Notes under the pieces: model-generated
Seen by the model: only the letters and a program-made list of their open reading frames with translations
Told to the model about the DNA's origin: nothing
Databases searched by the model: none
Program-made: the position numbers and the translations under genes
Origin: Brevundimonas sp. EYE_349
GTDB taxonomy: Bacteria; Pseudomonadota; Alphaproteobacteria; Caulobacterales; Caulobacteraceae
Assembly: GCF_023147505.1 (NCBI RefSeq)
Contig: NZ_JAHXPB010000002.1
Span: 62,001-126,000, forward strand
Direction: 5' to 3'
DNA length: 64,000 nt
Part shown: positions 28,248 through 37,433 of the stretch, piece by piece
Layout: every line of letters begins with the position of its first letter
Numbering within the stretch: the first letter of the stretch is position 1

Positions 28248-29720
28248 CTAGGGCAGGGCCATGACGACGGACTTGGACTCGAGATAGGCGTCGAGCACAT
28301 CCGGCCCGTTCTCGCGTCCGATGCCCGAGCGTTTCATGCCGCCGAAGGGGAAGGCCGGGTCGGCGGCCAGGATGCAGTTCACGAAGACGGTGCCGGCCTC
28401 CAGCTCGGCGGCCGCGCGATGCGCTGCGCCCAGGTCGCGCGTCCAGACGTGAGCCGCCAGGCCGTAATCGCTGTCGTTGGCCATGGCGATGGCCTGATCG
28501 AACTCGTCGAACGGCGTCACCGCCAGGACGGGGCCGAACACCTCCTCGCGGGCGATCTCGGCATCGGTCGGCACGTCGCGCAACACGGTCGGCGGATAGA
28601 AGTGGCCCCGATCCGGCACCACCGGCGTCGGTCCGTGCCGCGCGATTCCGGCGGCGAGCGCCCGGTCGACATATCCCGAGACGCGCTCATGCTGACGCGC
28701 GCTGATCAACGGGCCAAGCTGGGCCTGGCGATCCGAACTCGCCCCGATCGGCAGGGCGGCGGCCGTCGCGGCGAGACCATCCAGAACGGCTTCGTAGATC
28801 GAGCGATGGGCGTAAAGCCGTGTCCCGGCGTAGCAGACCTGGCCGGAGTTGAAGAAGCAGCCGAAGGCGGCCTCGGGGATGGCCTTGGCCAGGTCGGCGT
28901 CCTGACACAGGATCGACGGGGATTTGCCGCCCAGTTCCAGGGTGACGCGCTTCAGATCGGGAACGGACGCCGCCAGCACGGACTGACCCGTTCGCGTCGA
29001 TCCCGTGAACGCCACCTTGGCGATCTTCGGATGAGACGCCAGCCGGGCGCCGACCTCTGCGCCGCCCGTCACCACGGACAGCACGCCGGCCGGAAGCCCC
29101 GCCTGAATCGCCAGTTCAGCCAACCGAAGCGCCGACAGGCTGGTCTCGGGCGCGGGCTTCAGCACGACCGTGCAACCCGCCGCCAGGGCGGGCGCGATCT
29201 TCCACATCGACAGGACAAGCGGGAAGTTCCATGGCGTGATCGCCGCCACCACCCCCACCGGCTCGCGGCGCGTATAGACGTGATGGCCGCCCGGCGTGGC
29301 CGCCAGCCCCCCTGCCCGCCCCTGGATCTTGCTGGGCCACCCCGCATAGGCGCGAAGCCAGCCGACCGTCGCCGGAATATCAATCGTTTCGGCCATCGAA
29401 ATGGGCTTGCCGGCGTCCAGCGCTTCAAGCGCGGCCAAGCGCGGCAGGTCGGCTTCGATGGCGTCGGCGAACCTGTGCAGCAGGGCCTCGCGCTGCAGCG
29501 GAATCAGGTCGCGCCAGGCCGGCGACTTAAGAGCGGTCAGAGCGCCATCGACCACAGCATCGACATCGGCCGCCGACGCATCGGGGATTTCAGCGAACAC
29601 CTCGGCGCGCGACGGGTCTTCGTCGCCGAAGGCGTTGACCACGGAAAGCGGATCGCCGCCGGCCCGAAGCGTCAGCTCCGGCAGTATCAGATCGTCGAAA
29701 CCTTGGATGCTGGCCATCAT
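28248..29720 (-). CDS. NAD(P)-dependent aldehyde dehydrogenase
   Basis: A 490-aa aldehyde dehydrogenase of the betaine/phenylacetaldehyde type. Signature motifs: PWNFPLVLSMWKIAPALAAG, the Glu in LELGGKSPSIL and the catalytic Cys in FNSGQVCYAGTRL, plus the C-terminal PFGGMKRSGIGREN. Two tandem ATG codons (29720 and 29717) can start it; the first overlaps the AraC stop by 4 nt, showing translational coupling. It is expected to convert the alcohol dehydrogenase product to a carboxylic acid, which the ligases elsewhere in the window could activate. Confidence 0.93.
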   Translation of the reverse strand: MMASIQGFDDLILPELTLRAGGDPLSVVNAFGDEDPSRAEVFAEIPDASAADVDAVVDGALTALKSPAWRDLIPLQREALLHRFADAIEADLPRLAALEALDAGKPISMAETIDIPATVGWLRAYAGWPSKIQGRAGGLAATPGGHHVYTRREPVGVVAAITPWNFPLVLSMWKIAPALAAGCTVVLKPAPETSLSALRLAELAIQAGLPAGVLSVVTGGAEVGARLASHPKIAKVAFTGSTRTGQSVLAASVPDLKRVTLELGGKSPSILCQDADLAKAIPEAAFGCFFNSGQVCYAGTRLYAHRSIYEAVLDGLAATAAALPIGASSDRQAQLGPLISARQHERVSGYVDRALAAGIARHGPTPVVPDRGHFYPPTVLRDVPTDAEIAREEVFGPVLAVTPFDEFDQAIAMANDSDYGLAAHVWTRDLGAAHRAAAELEAGTVFVNCILAADPAFPFGGMKRSGIGRENGPDVLDAYLESKSVVMALP

Positions 29721-30589
29721 GCGGCCTCCTTGCCGCGCCGGCGAAAATCGCTCGGCGTCTCGTGGAAATATTGGCGATAGGTCCGCGTGAAATGGCTCTG
29801 ACTCTTGAAGCCCAGACTGTCCGAAATCTGCGCCACCGGCAGTTCGGACTGGGCGAGCAGATGCCGCGCGCGGTCCAGTTTGGTCCGCATCACGAACTGG
29901 TGCGGCGTGGAGCCCGTCGCCTTGCGGAAGACGCGGCAGAAGTGGGAGGGGGTCAGGCCCGCGGCCGCTGCGAGCGATTCCAGCCCGTGGTCAGCCTCGG
30001 GGTGCTCCTTGATCTGGGCCATGACGGTGTGCAGCCGGAACGACGAAGACTGGGTGCTAGGGATCTCGGGGCCGCTGGACAGGCTGGTTCCACGCAGCAC
30101 ATGCGCGGTCAGGGCGTTGACCAGGGTTCCGACATAGGCGTCCCGTTCCGTGCTGGCCGGGGTGTACAGCTCGGACAGCACCTGGCGCGTCAGCGCCGTG
30201 CCCAAGGGATCGGAGAAGGCGAACCTGAGCTGGCTGAACCGCGAGGAGTTGGGCGTCGCGTCGATCAGGTGGGGCGCGAAGCTCAGCGTCACCACGTCAA
30301 GCTCGCCATCGACCAGCCAACGCGAGGCCATGCCAGGCGGAAGGATGGTGGAATCCCCCGGCATGGAGCCGGCTTCCGTCCACCCGTCCCGCCACCAGGT
30401 CTTCACCTGGGACTTGCCGCCGATGTGAACGACGAAGGTCGGCGCCGGCAGGGGCGGCAAGGCGTAGCTGCCCACGAAATGCCGCCAGCGCGAAAGGCGC
30501 CAACCGTCTTCCTTGCCGCCCAGCGCCACATCCGGCGCCTCGCAAAGGGTGTCGCTGATGATCGCTTCGTTGGTCCAGTCGTCCGCCAT
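29717..30589 (-). CDS. AraC-family transcriptional regulator embedded in the P450 operon
   Basis: A 290-aa regulator, a full-length paralogue of the one at 24196-25092 (shared N-terminal SRWRHFVGSYALPPLPAP and C-terminal GLTPSHFCRVFRKATG). The double helix-turn-helix ends with ISDSLGFKSQSHFTRTYRQY. Start ATG 30589 has a GAGGAAG ribosome site. It sits 10 nt after the P450 gene and overlaps the aldehyde dehydrogenase by 4 nt, so the regulator is made from the operon it probably controls, giving positive or negative feedback (inference). The 50-bp element upstream of the operon at 34161-34210 is its candidate target. Confidence 0.92.
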   Translation of the reverse strand: MADDWTNEAIISDTLCEAPDVALGGKEDGWRLSRWRHFVGSYALPPLPAPTFVVHIGGKSQVKTWWRDGWTEAGSMPGDSTILPPGMASRWLVDGELDVVTLSFAPHLIDATPNSSRFSQLRFAFSDPLGTALTRQVLSELYTPASTERDAYVGTLVNALTAHVLRGTSLSSGPEIPSTQSSSFRLHTVMAQIKEHPEADHGLESLAAAAGLTPSHFCRVFRKATGSTPHQFVMRTKLDRARHLLAQSELPVAQISDSLGFKSQSHFTRTYRQYFHETPSDFRRRGKEAA

Positions 30590-30599
30590 GGTCGCTTCC

Positions 30600-31847
30600 T
30601 CAAGCCGGGACGAGCCTGGTGTCCAGGTTCTTCAGTCCGTTGATGAAGTTCGATCTGAAACGGCGCGGGGGCGCAACGACTTCCAAGCGGGCGACCCTTT
30701 TCGCCAGCAGCCGGAACGCCACGCGCAACTGCATCTCGGCCAGGCGCGACCCCACGCAGACGTGCTGTCCCGCGCCGAAACCGACGTGAACGACGCCCTT
30801 GCGGGTGACGTCGAACAGGTCCGGGTTCTGGAACACGGCCTCGTCCCGGTTGCCCGACGCATAGAACAGCACGACCTTGTCGCCCTTTCGGATCGTCTGG
30901 CCGCCGATGACGGCGTCCTGGGTCGCGGTGCGGCGCATGTGGATCACCGGACTGGCGTGACGCACCATCTCCGCCGTCGCGGTCTTCAAAAGATCGGGGT
31001 CGGCGCGCAGCCGATCCCACTGGGACGGGTCATTCGACAGGGCCACGATGGTGTGGCTCAGAGAGTTTCGAGTCGTTTCATTGCCGCCGACCAGCACCAG
31101 GATCAGATTGCCGACGAAATCGCGAAACTGGGTCGGCTGTCCATCGATCTCGGCATTGGCCAGCAGGCTGGCGATATCCGGCCCCGGCTCGGCGCGGCGA
31201 CGCTCGAACAGATCCTGACTGAAGGCGAAGAACTCGCCCATGATCGCGCCCATGGCCTCGGGCGACTGACGGAACTCCGGGTCGTCCTCGCCGACGAAGG
31301 CGTTTGTCCAGCGATAGAGATCCTTCCAGCTTTCCGACGGCACGCCGAGCAGTTCGGCCAGGGTCAGCAGCGGAAGGGGGGCCGACAGCAAGGGCACCAG
31401 ATCCACGACCTCGCCCATCGGGATCTGATCCAGCAGGCCAGACACCCGTTCCTCGATCCGGGTCTCGATGTCGCCCAGCCGCACAGGCGACAGCGCCGGC
31501 ATGATCACCTTGCGATACTGGGTATGGACGGGCGGATCGATCGAGATGAAGGGGATGCCCACGGCGGAGTCGCCCGCGCCGGTCAACCCGACCTCGTTCT
31601 CGTTGAAGATGCGGTGCCCGCCGTTGGCGTAGGCCGACGAGAACAGCAGCGGCTGTTTCGACACCTCCACGATGTCCGCATGGCGCGTCACCGCCCAGAA
31701 GCCGGCGCCGTCGGTCTCGGGGTTCCAGTAGACAGGGGCTTCGCGGCGCAGCGTCGCGAAGACGCCATAGGGCATCCGATCGACATAGAGGTCCGGGTTC
31801 TTCAGGTCCGGGCCGTCGATGAGGGTTTGGCTGGCGAGGACGGTCAT
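30600..31847 (-). CDS. cytochrome P450
   Basis: A 415-aa soluble bacterial class I P450. I-helix oxygen-activation motif VGGNETTRNSLSH, K-helix EMVR, and the haem loop FGAGQHVCVG with the Cys thiolate near residue 365. Sequence flavour (GNETTRNSL, the HTQYRKVIMPALSP substrate region) resembles the CYP108/111/124/125 grouping of terpenoid and sterol terminal hydroxylases, but I cannot assign a family. The ATG overlaps the TonB receptor stop by one base (TGATG). Together with its own ferredoxin, reductase, alcohol and aldehyde dehydrogenases, the layout parallels the terp operon for alpha-terpineol. Predicted product: a primary alcohol, then acid. Confidence 0.94.
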   Translation of the reverse strand: MTVLASQTLIDGPDLKNPDLYVDRMPYGVFATLRREAPVYWNPETDGAGFWAVTRHADIVEVSKQPLLFSSAYANGGHRIFNENEVGLTGAGDSAVGIPFISIDPPVHTQYRKVIMPALSPVRLGDIETRIEERVSGLLDQIPMGEVVDLVPLLSAPLPLLTLAELLGVPSESWKDLYRWTNAFVGEDDPEFRQSPEAMGAIMGEFFAFSQDLFERRRAEPGPDIASLLANAEIDGQPTQFRDFVGNLILVLVGGNETTRNSLSHTIVALSNDPSQWDRLRADPDLLKTATAEMVRHASPVIHMRRTATQDAVIGGQTIRKGDKVVLFYASGNRDEAVFQNPDLFDVTRKGVVHVGFGAGQHVCVGSRLAEMQLRVAFRLLAKRVARLEVVAPPRRFRSNFINGLKNLDTRLVPA

Positions 31848-34087
31848 CAGAAGGCCTTCGAAATCGCGAACCCATAGGTGCGCGGCGCCGCTGGAACGAG
31901 GAAGTTGAACGGGAAACCCGCCCCCCGTAGGTCCAGACCGTAGGAATAGGTCTTTTCCTCGAAGGCGTTGTTGACGAAGGCGCGGACGGTCAGGTCATCG
32001 CGGGTCCAAGCCAGCGAGGCGTTCACCTTGGCGTAGGCGTCCTGCCGCAGCTCGGAGTTGACCTGCCCGGTTCCCGTCGCATTCTTCTCATTGAACGGCG
32101 AGAAATACTGTCGGCTGAAATAGCTGACCGTGGGCGACAGCACGAGGTCGCCGCCCGCCGGACGGGCGATGGTCCAGTCGAAACCGAGCTGAGCCGTCAC
32201 CTTCGGCGCGAAGGGCAGGTCATTGCCGGACAGATCGACCCCCTGCAGCGTCAGGTCCTTGTAGGTCGCATCCAGATAGCCGAACGACCCGTTCAGCCGG
32301 AAATCGGGGGTCGCCCGGAAACCGAACTCGACTTCGCCGCCATAGACCTCGGATTTCGGCGCATTGACCAGGAAGGACACAGGGCCGGCGCGCGTGTCCT
32401 GCACCTGCTGGTTCGAATAATCGTAGTAGAAGATGGCCGACGACAGGGTCAGCCGGTCGTCGATGAAGCGACCCTTGAGGCCGGCCTCATAGGCGTTCAC
32501 CTGTTCCGGCTGGATATAGGTGATGCCGATCGAGGAGGTGTAGCCGCCGCCGTTGAAGGCTCCCGAGCGATAGCCCCGGCTATAGCTGGCATAGGCGAGA
32601 ACGCCGCTGTCGAACGTATAGGCCAGGGCCAGTCGGCCCGTCACCGCGTCGGAATCGCCGTCGATGTTGTAACGCGCCGCCGGATTGTAGGCGCAGGTGC
32701 CGGCCGGGGTCGGGCACGGGACCGTCGAGGCGATGGGCGTCGAGGTCCCGCCGACATTGCCTGCGAAAAGATGGGCGAAGCCGTCGCGATATTCGGCGTC
32801 ATCCTGCGTGTAGCGCACCCCGGCGGTCAGCGTCAGCTTGGGCGTCAGGACGAAATCGGATTGGGCGAACACCGCCCAGGATTTGCGCTCCTGAGCATAA
32901 TGCTGGAAGAAGCCGCCATTGACCCCTGGCGCCAGGGCGCTGCCGATGTTGAAAAGGTTGTCGGTGGTGATCTTGTCGGCGCCGTAGAAGCCGCCGAAGA
33001 CCGCGTGGATCTTGTCCGTGTCGTAGTTCAGCCGCAGTTCCTGGCTGAACTGATCGAAGTCGGATCGCCAGTTGATGTCCAGAATGTCGAGCGGCGAACC
33101 GTCCGCGGCCTGTTGCAGGTTCTGCTTGCCGCCATCCTTGGACGTGATCGACGTGATCGTGACGGTCGGGCTGAGTTCGGCCGCGACATTCAGCGCGACG
33201 CCCCAGGCGTCGGTCTTGTTGTCGCCGACCCGGTTCTCGTTGATCTCGAAGAAGCCTGTCCCGCTGTTCGGACCGAACAGGCCATGGATGCCGGCCTGGG
33301 CGCCCCGATCGCGGCCGGCGTAGGCGCGCAGATTGACATCGACCGGCCCGTCGTTCGGCTTCCACCGAAGCGACAGTCGCCCCTGAAGCGTGTCGGTCGA
33401 GTTCGCCGCCCGGCCATTCGGGGCCAGGTTCTTCAGCCAGCCGTCGCCCTTCACATAGTTGACCGCCGCGCGCACGCCGAACTGATTTTCGACCGGCGTG
33501 AACTCGATGGCGCCCTGGCCGCTGACGGTGTTGAAGTTGGCGTATCCCGCCTCGACCCGGCCTTCGGTTCCGGACAGGTCCGGCCGCATGGTGATGAAGT
33601 TGATGGCGCCGCCGGTGGTGTTGCGCCCGAACAGCGTGCCCTGCGGCCCTCGCAGCACCTCGACCCGATCCAGATCGAACAGGCCCATGCCCTGGCTGGT
33701 GCGCGAGGCGATATAGACGTCGTCGATATAGACCCCGACCGGCGAGGCCTGGTTGGCGTTGTATTCGTTCGCGACCGAAATCCCCCGCAGCGAGAAGTTC
33801 GGCTGGGTCGAGCCATAGGGGCTGGACACCTGAAGGTTCGGAACCGCCGTCGCCAGATTGGCCGAGTTGGTGATGCCCTTGTTCGCCAGGGTTTCGGTGT
33901 TCAGGGCCGAAACCGCCAGCGGAACATCGAGCAGCGCCTGGCTGCGTCTTTGCGCCGTCACGACGATATCGTCGACCGAAGACGCGCTCTGGGGCGGAGC
34001 AGACGGCGCGGACTGCGCCAGCGCCGCGCCCGCGACCGAACTCATCAAGGCGGCCAACAAGACGCACCTGTGCCGTTTAACGCCCAT
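31847..34087 (-). CDS. TonB-dependent receptor heading the P450 operon
   Basis: A 746-aa outer-membrane receptor. Signal peptide (KRHRCVLLAALMSSVAGAALAQ), TonB box DDIVVTAQRRSQ, plug motif LRGPQGTLFGRNTTGGAINF and a barrel ending PRTYGFAISKAF. A GGGAGGA ribosome site precedes ATG 34087. The plug type is that of the large Sphingomonad/Caulobacterales catabolic receptors. Its one-base overlap with the P450 gene ties uptake to hydroxylation, and so points to the P450 substrate as its ligand. Upstream lies the 34161-34210 element. Confidence 0.94.
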   Translation of the reverse strand: MGVKRHRCVLLAALMSSVAGAALAQSAPSAPPQSASSVDDIVVTAQRRSQALLDVPLAVSALNTETLANKGITNSANLATAVPNLQVSSPYGSTQPNFSLRGISVANEYNANQASPVGVYIDDVYIASRTSQGMGLFDLDRVEVLRGPQGTLFGRNTTGGAINFITMRPDLSGTEGRVEAGYANFNTVSGQGAIEFTPVENQFGVRAAVNYVKGDGWLKNLAPNGRAANSTDTLQGRLSLRWKPNDGPVDVNLRAYAGRDRGAQAGIHGLFGPNSGTGFFEINENRVGDNKTDAWGVALNVAAELSPTVTITSITSKDGGKQNLQQAADGSPLDILDINWRSDFDQFSQELRLNYDTDKIHAVFGGFYGADKITTDNLFNIGSALAPGVNGGFFQHYAQERKSWAVFAQSDFVLTPKLTLTAGVRYTQDDAEYRDGFAHLFAGNVGGTSTPIASTVPCPTPAGTCAYNPAARYNIDGDSDAVTGRLALAYTFDSGVLAYASYSRGYRSGAFNGGGYTSSIGITYIQPEQVNAYEAGLKGRFIDDRLTLSSAIFYYDYSNQQVQDTRAGPVSFLVNAPKSEVYGGEVEFGFRATPDFRLNGSFGYLDATYKDLTLQGVDLSGNDLPFAPKVTAQLGFDWTIARPAGGDLVLSPTVSYFSRQYFSPFNEKNATGTGQVNSELRQDAYAKVNASLAWTRDDLTVRAFVNNAFEEKTYSYGLDLRGAGFPFNFLVPAAPRTYGFAISKAF

Positions 34088-34160
34088 GCCATTATCCTCC
34101 CTAAGGATCAGAGGCCGTGTTTCGACCCGTTTTTATTGACCCTGACGCTAGGGGGGATTT

Positions 34161-34210
34161 CAGTCGCTGGCTTTGCCTAGGCTTGCCTCACAATTTGACG
34201 ATTATTGCGG
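34161..34210 (+). promoter_or_regulatory. putative regulator-binding region of the P450 operon
   Basis: Second copy of the 50-bp sequence found at 15581-15630 (40/50 identical; ATTTGACGATT and GCTTGC blocks perfect). It lies 74-123 bp upstream of the TonB receptor start, a normal place for an activator site. The element reads away from the receptor here. Confidence 0.6.
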
Positions 34211-34404
34211 ACCACCACCCGCCGAAATCGACCATTTCGGTGGGCTTGATGGGTCTTAAATCTGATTTCCAGGAACGCCGCTTGGGCGCCAACGCCCTGC
34301 CCCTGTTACTGGCCAACGGCGCTGTCGCCTGAGCTTTCACCAAGTTGGACAAGCTGCAGCCCACCCCGATCAAGCTTAGAACACTCATCCGACAGCATTC
34401 CGAC

Positions 34405-34441
34405 GTGAGCTACGGAACAGTCCTGGGACACCGTAGCTCAC
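34405..34441. terminator. hairpin downstream of the TRAP operon
   Basis: 11-bp perfect stem (GTGAGCTACGG/CCGTAGCTCAC) with a 15-nt loop that can pair further (GTCC with GGAC). It lies 12 nt beyond the TRAP permease stop. There is no T-run, so it could be a factor-assisted terminator or an mRNA-stabilising 3' structure. Confidence 0.45.
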
Positions 34442-34452
34442 ATCGGTTATTG

Positions 34453-36336
34453 CTATTTGGTCGGCAGGAAGCCCGTCGAAATCCAGGGGACCGCGGCCAC
34501 GACGATCAGGCCGATGACCAGGGCGCCGAGGTAGGGCCAGATTTTCTTCAGGCCGGCGTCGGGATCGACCTTGGCGATGGCGCAGGCGGAGTAGTAGCCG
34601 ACGCCGAAGGGCGGGGCGAAGAGGCCGATGCCCATGGCGAGGATGACGACCATGGCGTAGTGGACGTCGTGGATTTCCATCGCTCGCGCCACGGGGAACA
34701 GCAGCGGTCCGAACAGGACGATGGCGGGAATGCCCTCCAGAATGCTGCCCAGCACGATGAACATGACGATCGACATGGCCAGGAAGCCGAAGGCGCCGCC
34801 GGGAAGGTTCGACATCATGTGCGTCAGGTCGGCCGAGAAGCCCGAGGTGGTCAGCGACCAGGCCATGGAGCTGGCCGCGCCGATGATCAGCAGAATGGCG
34901 CCGGACAGGGCGGCGGTGCTGGCCAGCATCGGGATGATCCGGCGATAGTCGAACTTGCGGTAGATGAAGAGGCCCGCGATCACCGCATAGGCGATGGCCA
35001 GGGTCGAGACCTCGGTCGCCGTCGCCACGCCTTCCGCCACGAAGAAGCGGATGGCCACCGGCAGCAGCAGGGCCGGCACGGAGATCAGGAAGGCGCGCCA
35101 GATCATCTTGCGGTTCGGCCGCACGACCTTGCTCATGTCCTCCTTGCGCGCCCGCATCCAGGAGATGACGCCCAGGGCGATGGCCAGGACGAAGGCCGGC
35201 AACAGGCCGCCGACGAACAGCGAGGCGATCGACACTCCGGCGACCGACCCGATCGCGATCAGGACGATCGACGGCGGAATGGTCTCTGACATGGCGCCTG
35301 AGGCGGACAGCAGGGAGATCATCTCGCCCTCGTCGCCGCCGCGCTTCTTCATTTCGGGGAACAGGATCGGCGCGACGGCGGCCATGTCGGCGGCCTTTGA
35401 ACCGGAGATGCCGGACACCAGATACATCGCGCCCAGCAGCACGTAGTTCAGACCCCCCCGCACATGGCCCAGCAGCGAGGCCAGGAAGCCGACCATCGCG
35501 GCGGCCATGCCCGTCATCTCGATCAGCGCGCCCAGGAAGACGAACAGCGGCACGGCCAGCAGGATCAGCGAACTCATTCCCTCGTCCATCCGGCTGGTCA
35601 TGACCAGCATCGGGACGTCCGTCATCGTCAGCAGATAGGCGGCCGTCGCCAGCGCGAAGGCGAAGGCGATCGGCACGCCCAGGACCACGCCGCCCAGCAG
35701 GACGACGACGAAGAACAGGATCAGGCTGATGTGACCCAGGCCGATCAGCAAGGGAGACAGCGCCCAAAGACCCAGAGCGGCCACCGCCAATATTCCGCCC
35801 GTGACGCCGATGGCTTTCAGCGAATGCCGCGGCAACTGCGTCAGGGCCACGATCAGCATCAGGCCGATACCGACCGGCAGGGCGGCGGCGCGCACGCCCA
35901 GCGACCAGTTCAGCGCCGGCGTCGTGATCATCGATTCTTCATAGGCGTAGAAGATCGCGTGCGGCAGCATCAGCGCCAGGACCAGCGCAGGTCCCATGAC
36001 GGCCAAGGCCTCCAGGATCGGTCGCACCCTGGGAGAGGATCGGGTCACGATGGTCGTCAACCGCATATGCTGGCCACGTTGAAGGGCCAGCACAGACCCC
36101 AGCATCCCCATCCAGATGAAGAGGGTGGACGCCAGTTCGTCGGCCCAGACGATCGGACTATGCAGGAAGAAGCGGAAGATCACGCTGGTCAGCAACAGCA
36201 CGATCTCGACCAGCACGATGATGGCGGCCGGGATGGCGACGGCCTGTTCGAAATAATGGGCGAACCGGCCGCGAGGATGAACGGGCGGGGTCACGCCCTC
36301 GGCGATGACGGCGTTTTCGACTGCGGCCGTGCTCAT
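34453..36336 (-). CDS. TRAP transporter, fused small and large permease (DctQM)
   Basis: A 627-aa inner-membrane protein. The first ~190 residues are the DctQ part (four helices, IVWADELASTLFIWMGMLGS, RRGQ-like QRGQHMRL). The rest is DctM with about 12 helices, including AVPLFVFLGALIEMTGMA, GISGSKAADMAAVAPILFPEM and GLFAPPFGVGYYSACAIAKV. The fused QM form is a known TRAP variant. The protein ends FLPTK. The gene overlaps the binding-protein gene by 4 nt. With DctP it would import a carboxylate using a sodium gradient. The operon begins with two PPC-domain genes and a 17-bp operator. Confidence 0.94.
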   Translation of the reverse strand: MSTAAVENAVIAEGVTPPVHPRGRFAHYFEQAVAIPAAIIVLVEIVLLLTSVIFRFFLHSPIVWADELASTLFIWMGMLGSVLALQRGQHMRLTTIVTRSSPRVRPILEALAVMGPALVLALMLPHAIFYAYEESMITTPALNWSLGVRAAALPVGIGLMLIVALTQLPRHSLKAIGVTGGILAVAALGLWALSPLLIGLGHISLILFFVVVLLGGVVLGVPIAFAFALATAAYLLTMTDVPMLVMTSRMDEGMSSLILLAVPLFVFLGALIEMTGMAAAMVGFLASLLGHVRGGLNYVLLGAMYLVSGISGSKAADMAAVAPILFPEMKKRGGDEGEMISLLSASGAMSETIPPSIVLIAIGSVAGVSIASLFVGGLLPAFVLAIALGVISWMRARKEDMSKVVRPNRKMIWRAFLISVPALLLPVAIRFFVAEGVATATEVSTLAIAYAVIAGLFIYRKFDYRRIIPMLASTAALSGAILLIIGAASSMAWSLTTSGFSADLTHMMSNLPGGAFGFLAMSIVMFIVLGSILEGIPAIVLFGPLLFPVARAMEIHDVHYAMVVILAMGIGLFAPPFGVGYYSACAIAKVDPDAGLKKIWPYLGALVIGLIVVAAVPWISTGFLPTK

Positions 36337-37343
36337 GCCAGACCTCCCACATAGTTCTCCAGAACACGCCAGGACGTCTCGCCCAACTGTTCACGCCAAT
36401 GGGCGTAGAAGCCCTTGTCACGCAGGTGCTGGCGGAAGACCTGGGTGTCGGGACGATTGAGGATCAGGCCCTCGTCCTGCATCTTCTTGGGCAGGGTCTC
36501 GGCCAGGACCGCCAGGTCTTCGCGCTGCAGGTCGGCGGCGGCGGAGAACTCGGCCTGGACCAGATCGCGAAGATCGCCGGGCAGCTTGTTCAGCGCCTCT
36601 TCGTTCTGCAGCAACCAGAAGCCGTCCCACATATGGTTGGTCAGGGCGCAGTAATGCTGGACCTCGTACAGCTTGCCCGTATCGACCACCGCCAGCGGAT
36701 TTTCCTGGCCTTCGACGACCCGCGTCTGCAGGGCCGAATAGACCTCGCTGAAGTTGATGGAGGTCGGGGCCGCGCCGAAGGAGCGGAACATCGAGGTCCA
36801 CAGCGAGCCCAACGGCACGCGGATCTTCATCCCCGCCAGGTCGGCCGGAGAGTTGATGGGTCGGCTGCTGGTGGTGATCTGCCTGAAGCCGCTTTCGAAG
36901 ACCTTGGGCGTGGCGATCAGGTGGCGAGCGGCCAGGGCCTGTTTGATCTCGGCGCCCAGGGAGCCGTCCATGGCGTTGAACAGCTGCTGGCGGTTCTGGA
37001 AGGCGAAGCCGATGCCGCTGAGCGCCGTCTGGGGCACCAGGATCGACATGATGAGGCCCGAGATCGACAGCATCTGGATGGCGCCGGCGCGAACCTGGGC
37101 CAGCATATCGGCGTCTGTGCCCAGTTGCGAACTGGGATAGACCTCGATGAACAGCCGATGGCCGGACCGTTCGTAGATCCTGCCGGCCGCCTCCTTCATG
37201 CGCGCGCTGAGCGGATGGGTGATCGGCAGGTTCGTGCCCAATCGCCAAACGATGTCGGCGTCCGGCCCCTTGCCGCAGGCGCTGAGCGCAACGGGTGCGA
37301 CCAGCCCTCCTGCCAGCAGCGTGCGGCGACTTAAGGTGTTCAT
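36333..37343 (-). CDS. TRAP transporter solute-binding protein (DctP family), lipoprotein
   Basis: A 336-aa periplasmic binding protein. It starts with a twin-arginine-like SRRTLLAGG and has a lipobox ALSAC (Cys 23), so it is probably lipid-anchored. DctP features: GTDADMLAQVRAGAIQM, FESGFRQITTSSRPI, then LAGMKIRVP with the Arg that salt-bridges substrate carboxylates, and EGQENPLAVVDTGKLYEVQ. It overlaps the permease gene by 4 nt and follows the PPC genes by 90 nt. The ligand is predicted to be a carboxylic acid from the family's conserved Arg; the acid itself is not identifiable. Confidence 0.93.
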   Translation of the reverse strand: MNTLSRRTLLAGGLVAPVALSACGKGPDADIVWRLGTNLPITHPLSARMKEAAGRIYERSGHRLFIEVYPSSQLGTDADMLAQVRAGAIQMLSISGLIMSILVPQTALSGIGFAFQNRQQLFNAMDGSLGAEIKQALAARHLIATPKVFESGFRQITTSSRPINSPADLAGMKIRVPLGSLWTSMFRSFGAAPTSINFSEVYSALQTRVVEGQENPLAVVDTGKLYEVQHYCALTNHMWDGFWLLQNEEALNKLPGDLRDLVQAEFSAAADLQREDLAVLAETLPKKMQDEGLILNRPDTQVFRQHLRDKGFYAHWREQLGETSWRVLENYVGGLA

Positions 37344-37433
37344 GGCCTCTTCCTGTCCTCTTCCTCGGGTGATCCGGCTCTTGGCGGCCGGTTCAACCCA
37401 TTGACGACGGCCGGATCGTCCGGCCGGGATGAT

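Larger units (their letters stand above)
34088..34452. other. intergenic region, no gene
   Basis: 365 bp upstream of the TonB/P450 operon and downstream of the TRAP transporter gene. No credible gene. It holds the repeated regulator element and a hairpin at 34405-34441. Confidence 0.65.

Noticed and set aside
30600..31847. Assigning the P450 to CYP125 or another steroid C26-hydroxylase
   Set aside because: The I-helix text is similar, but the neighbours include no ring-degradation genes and the redox/ADH/ALDH layout fits terpenoid operons equally well; the family cannot be fixed by eye.
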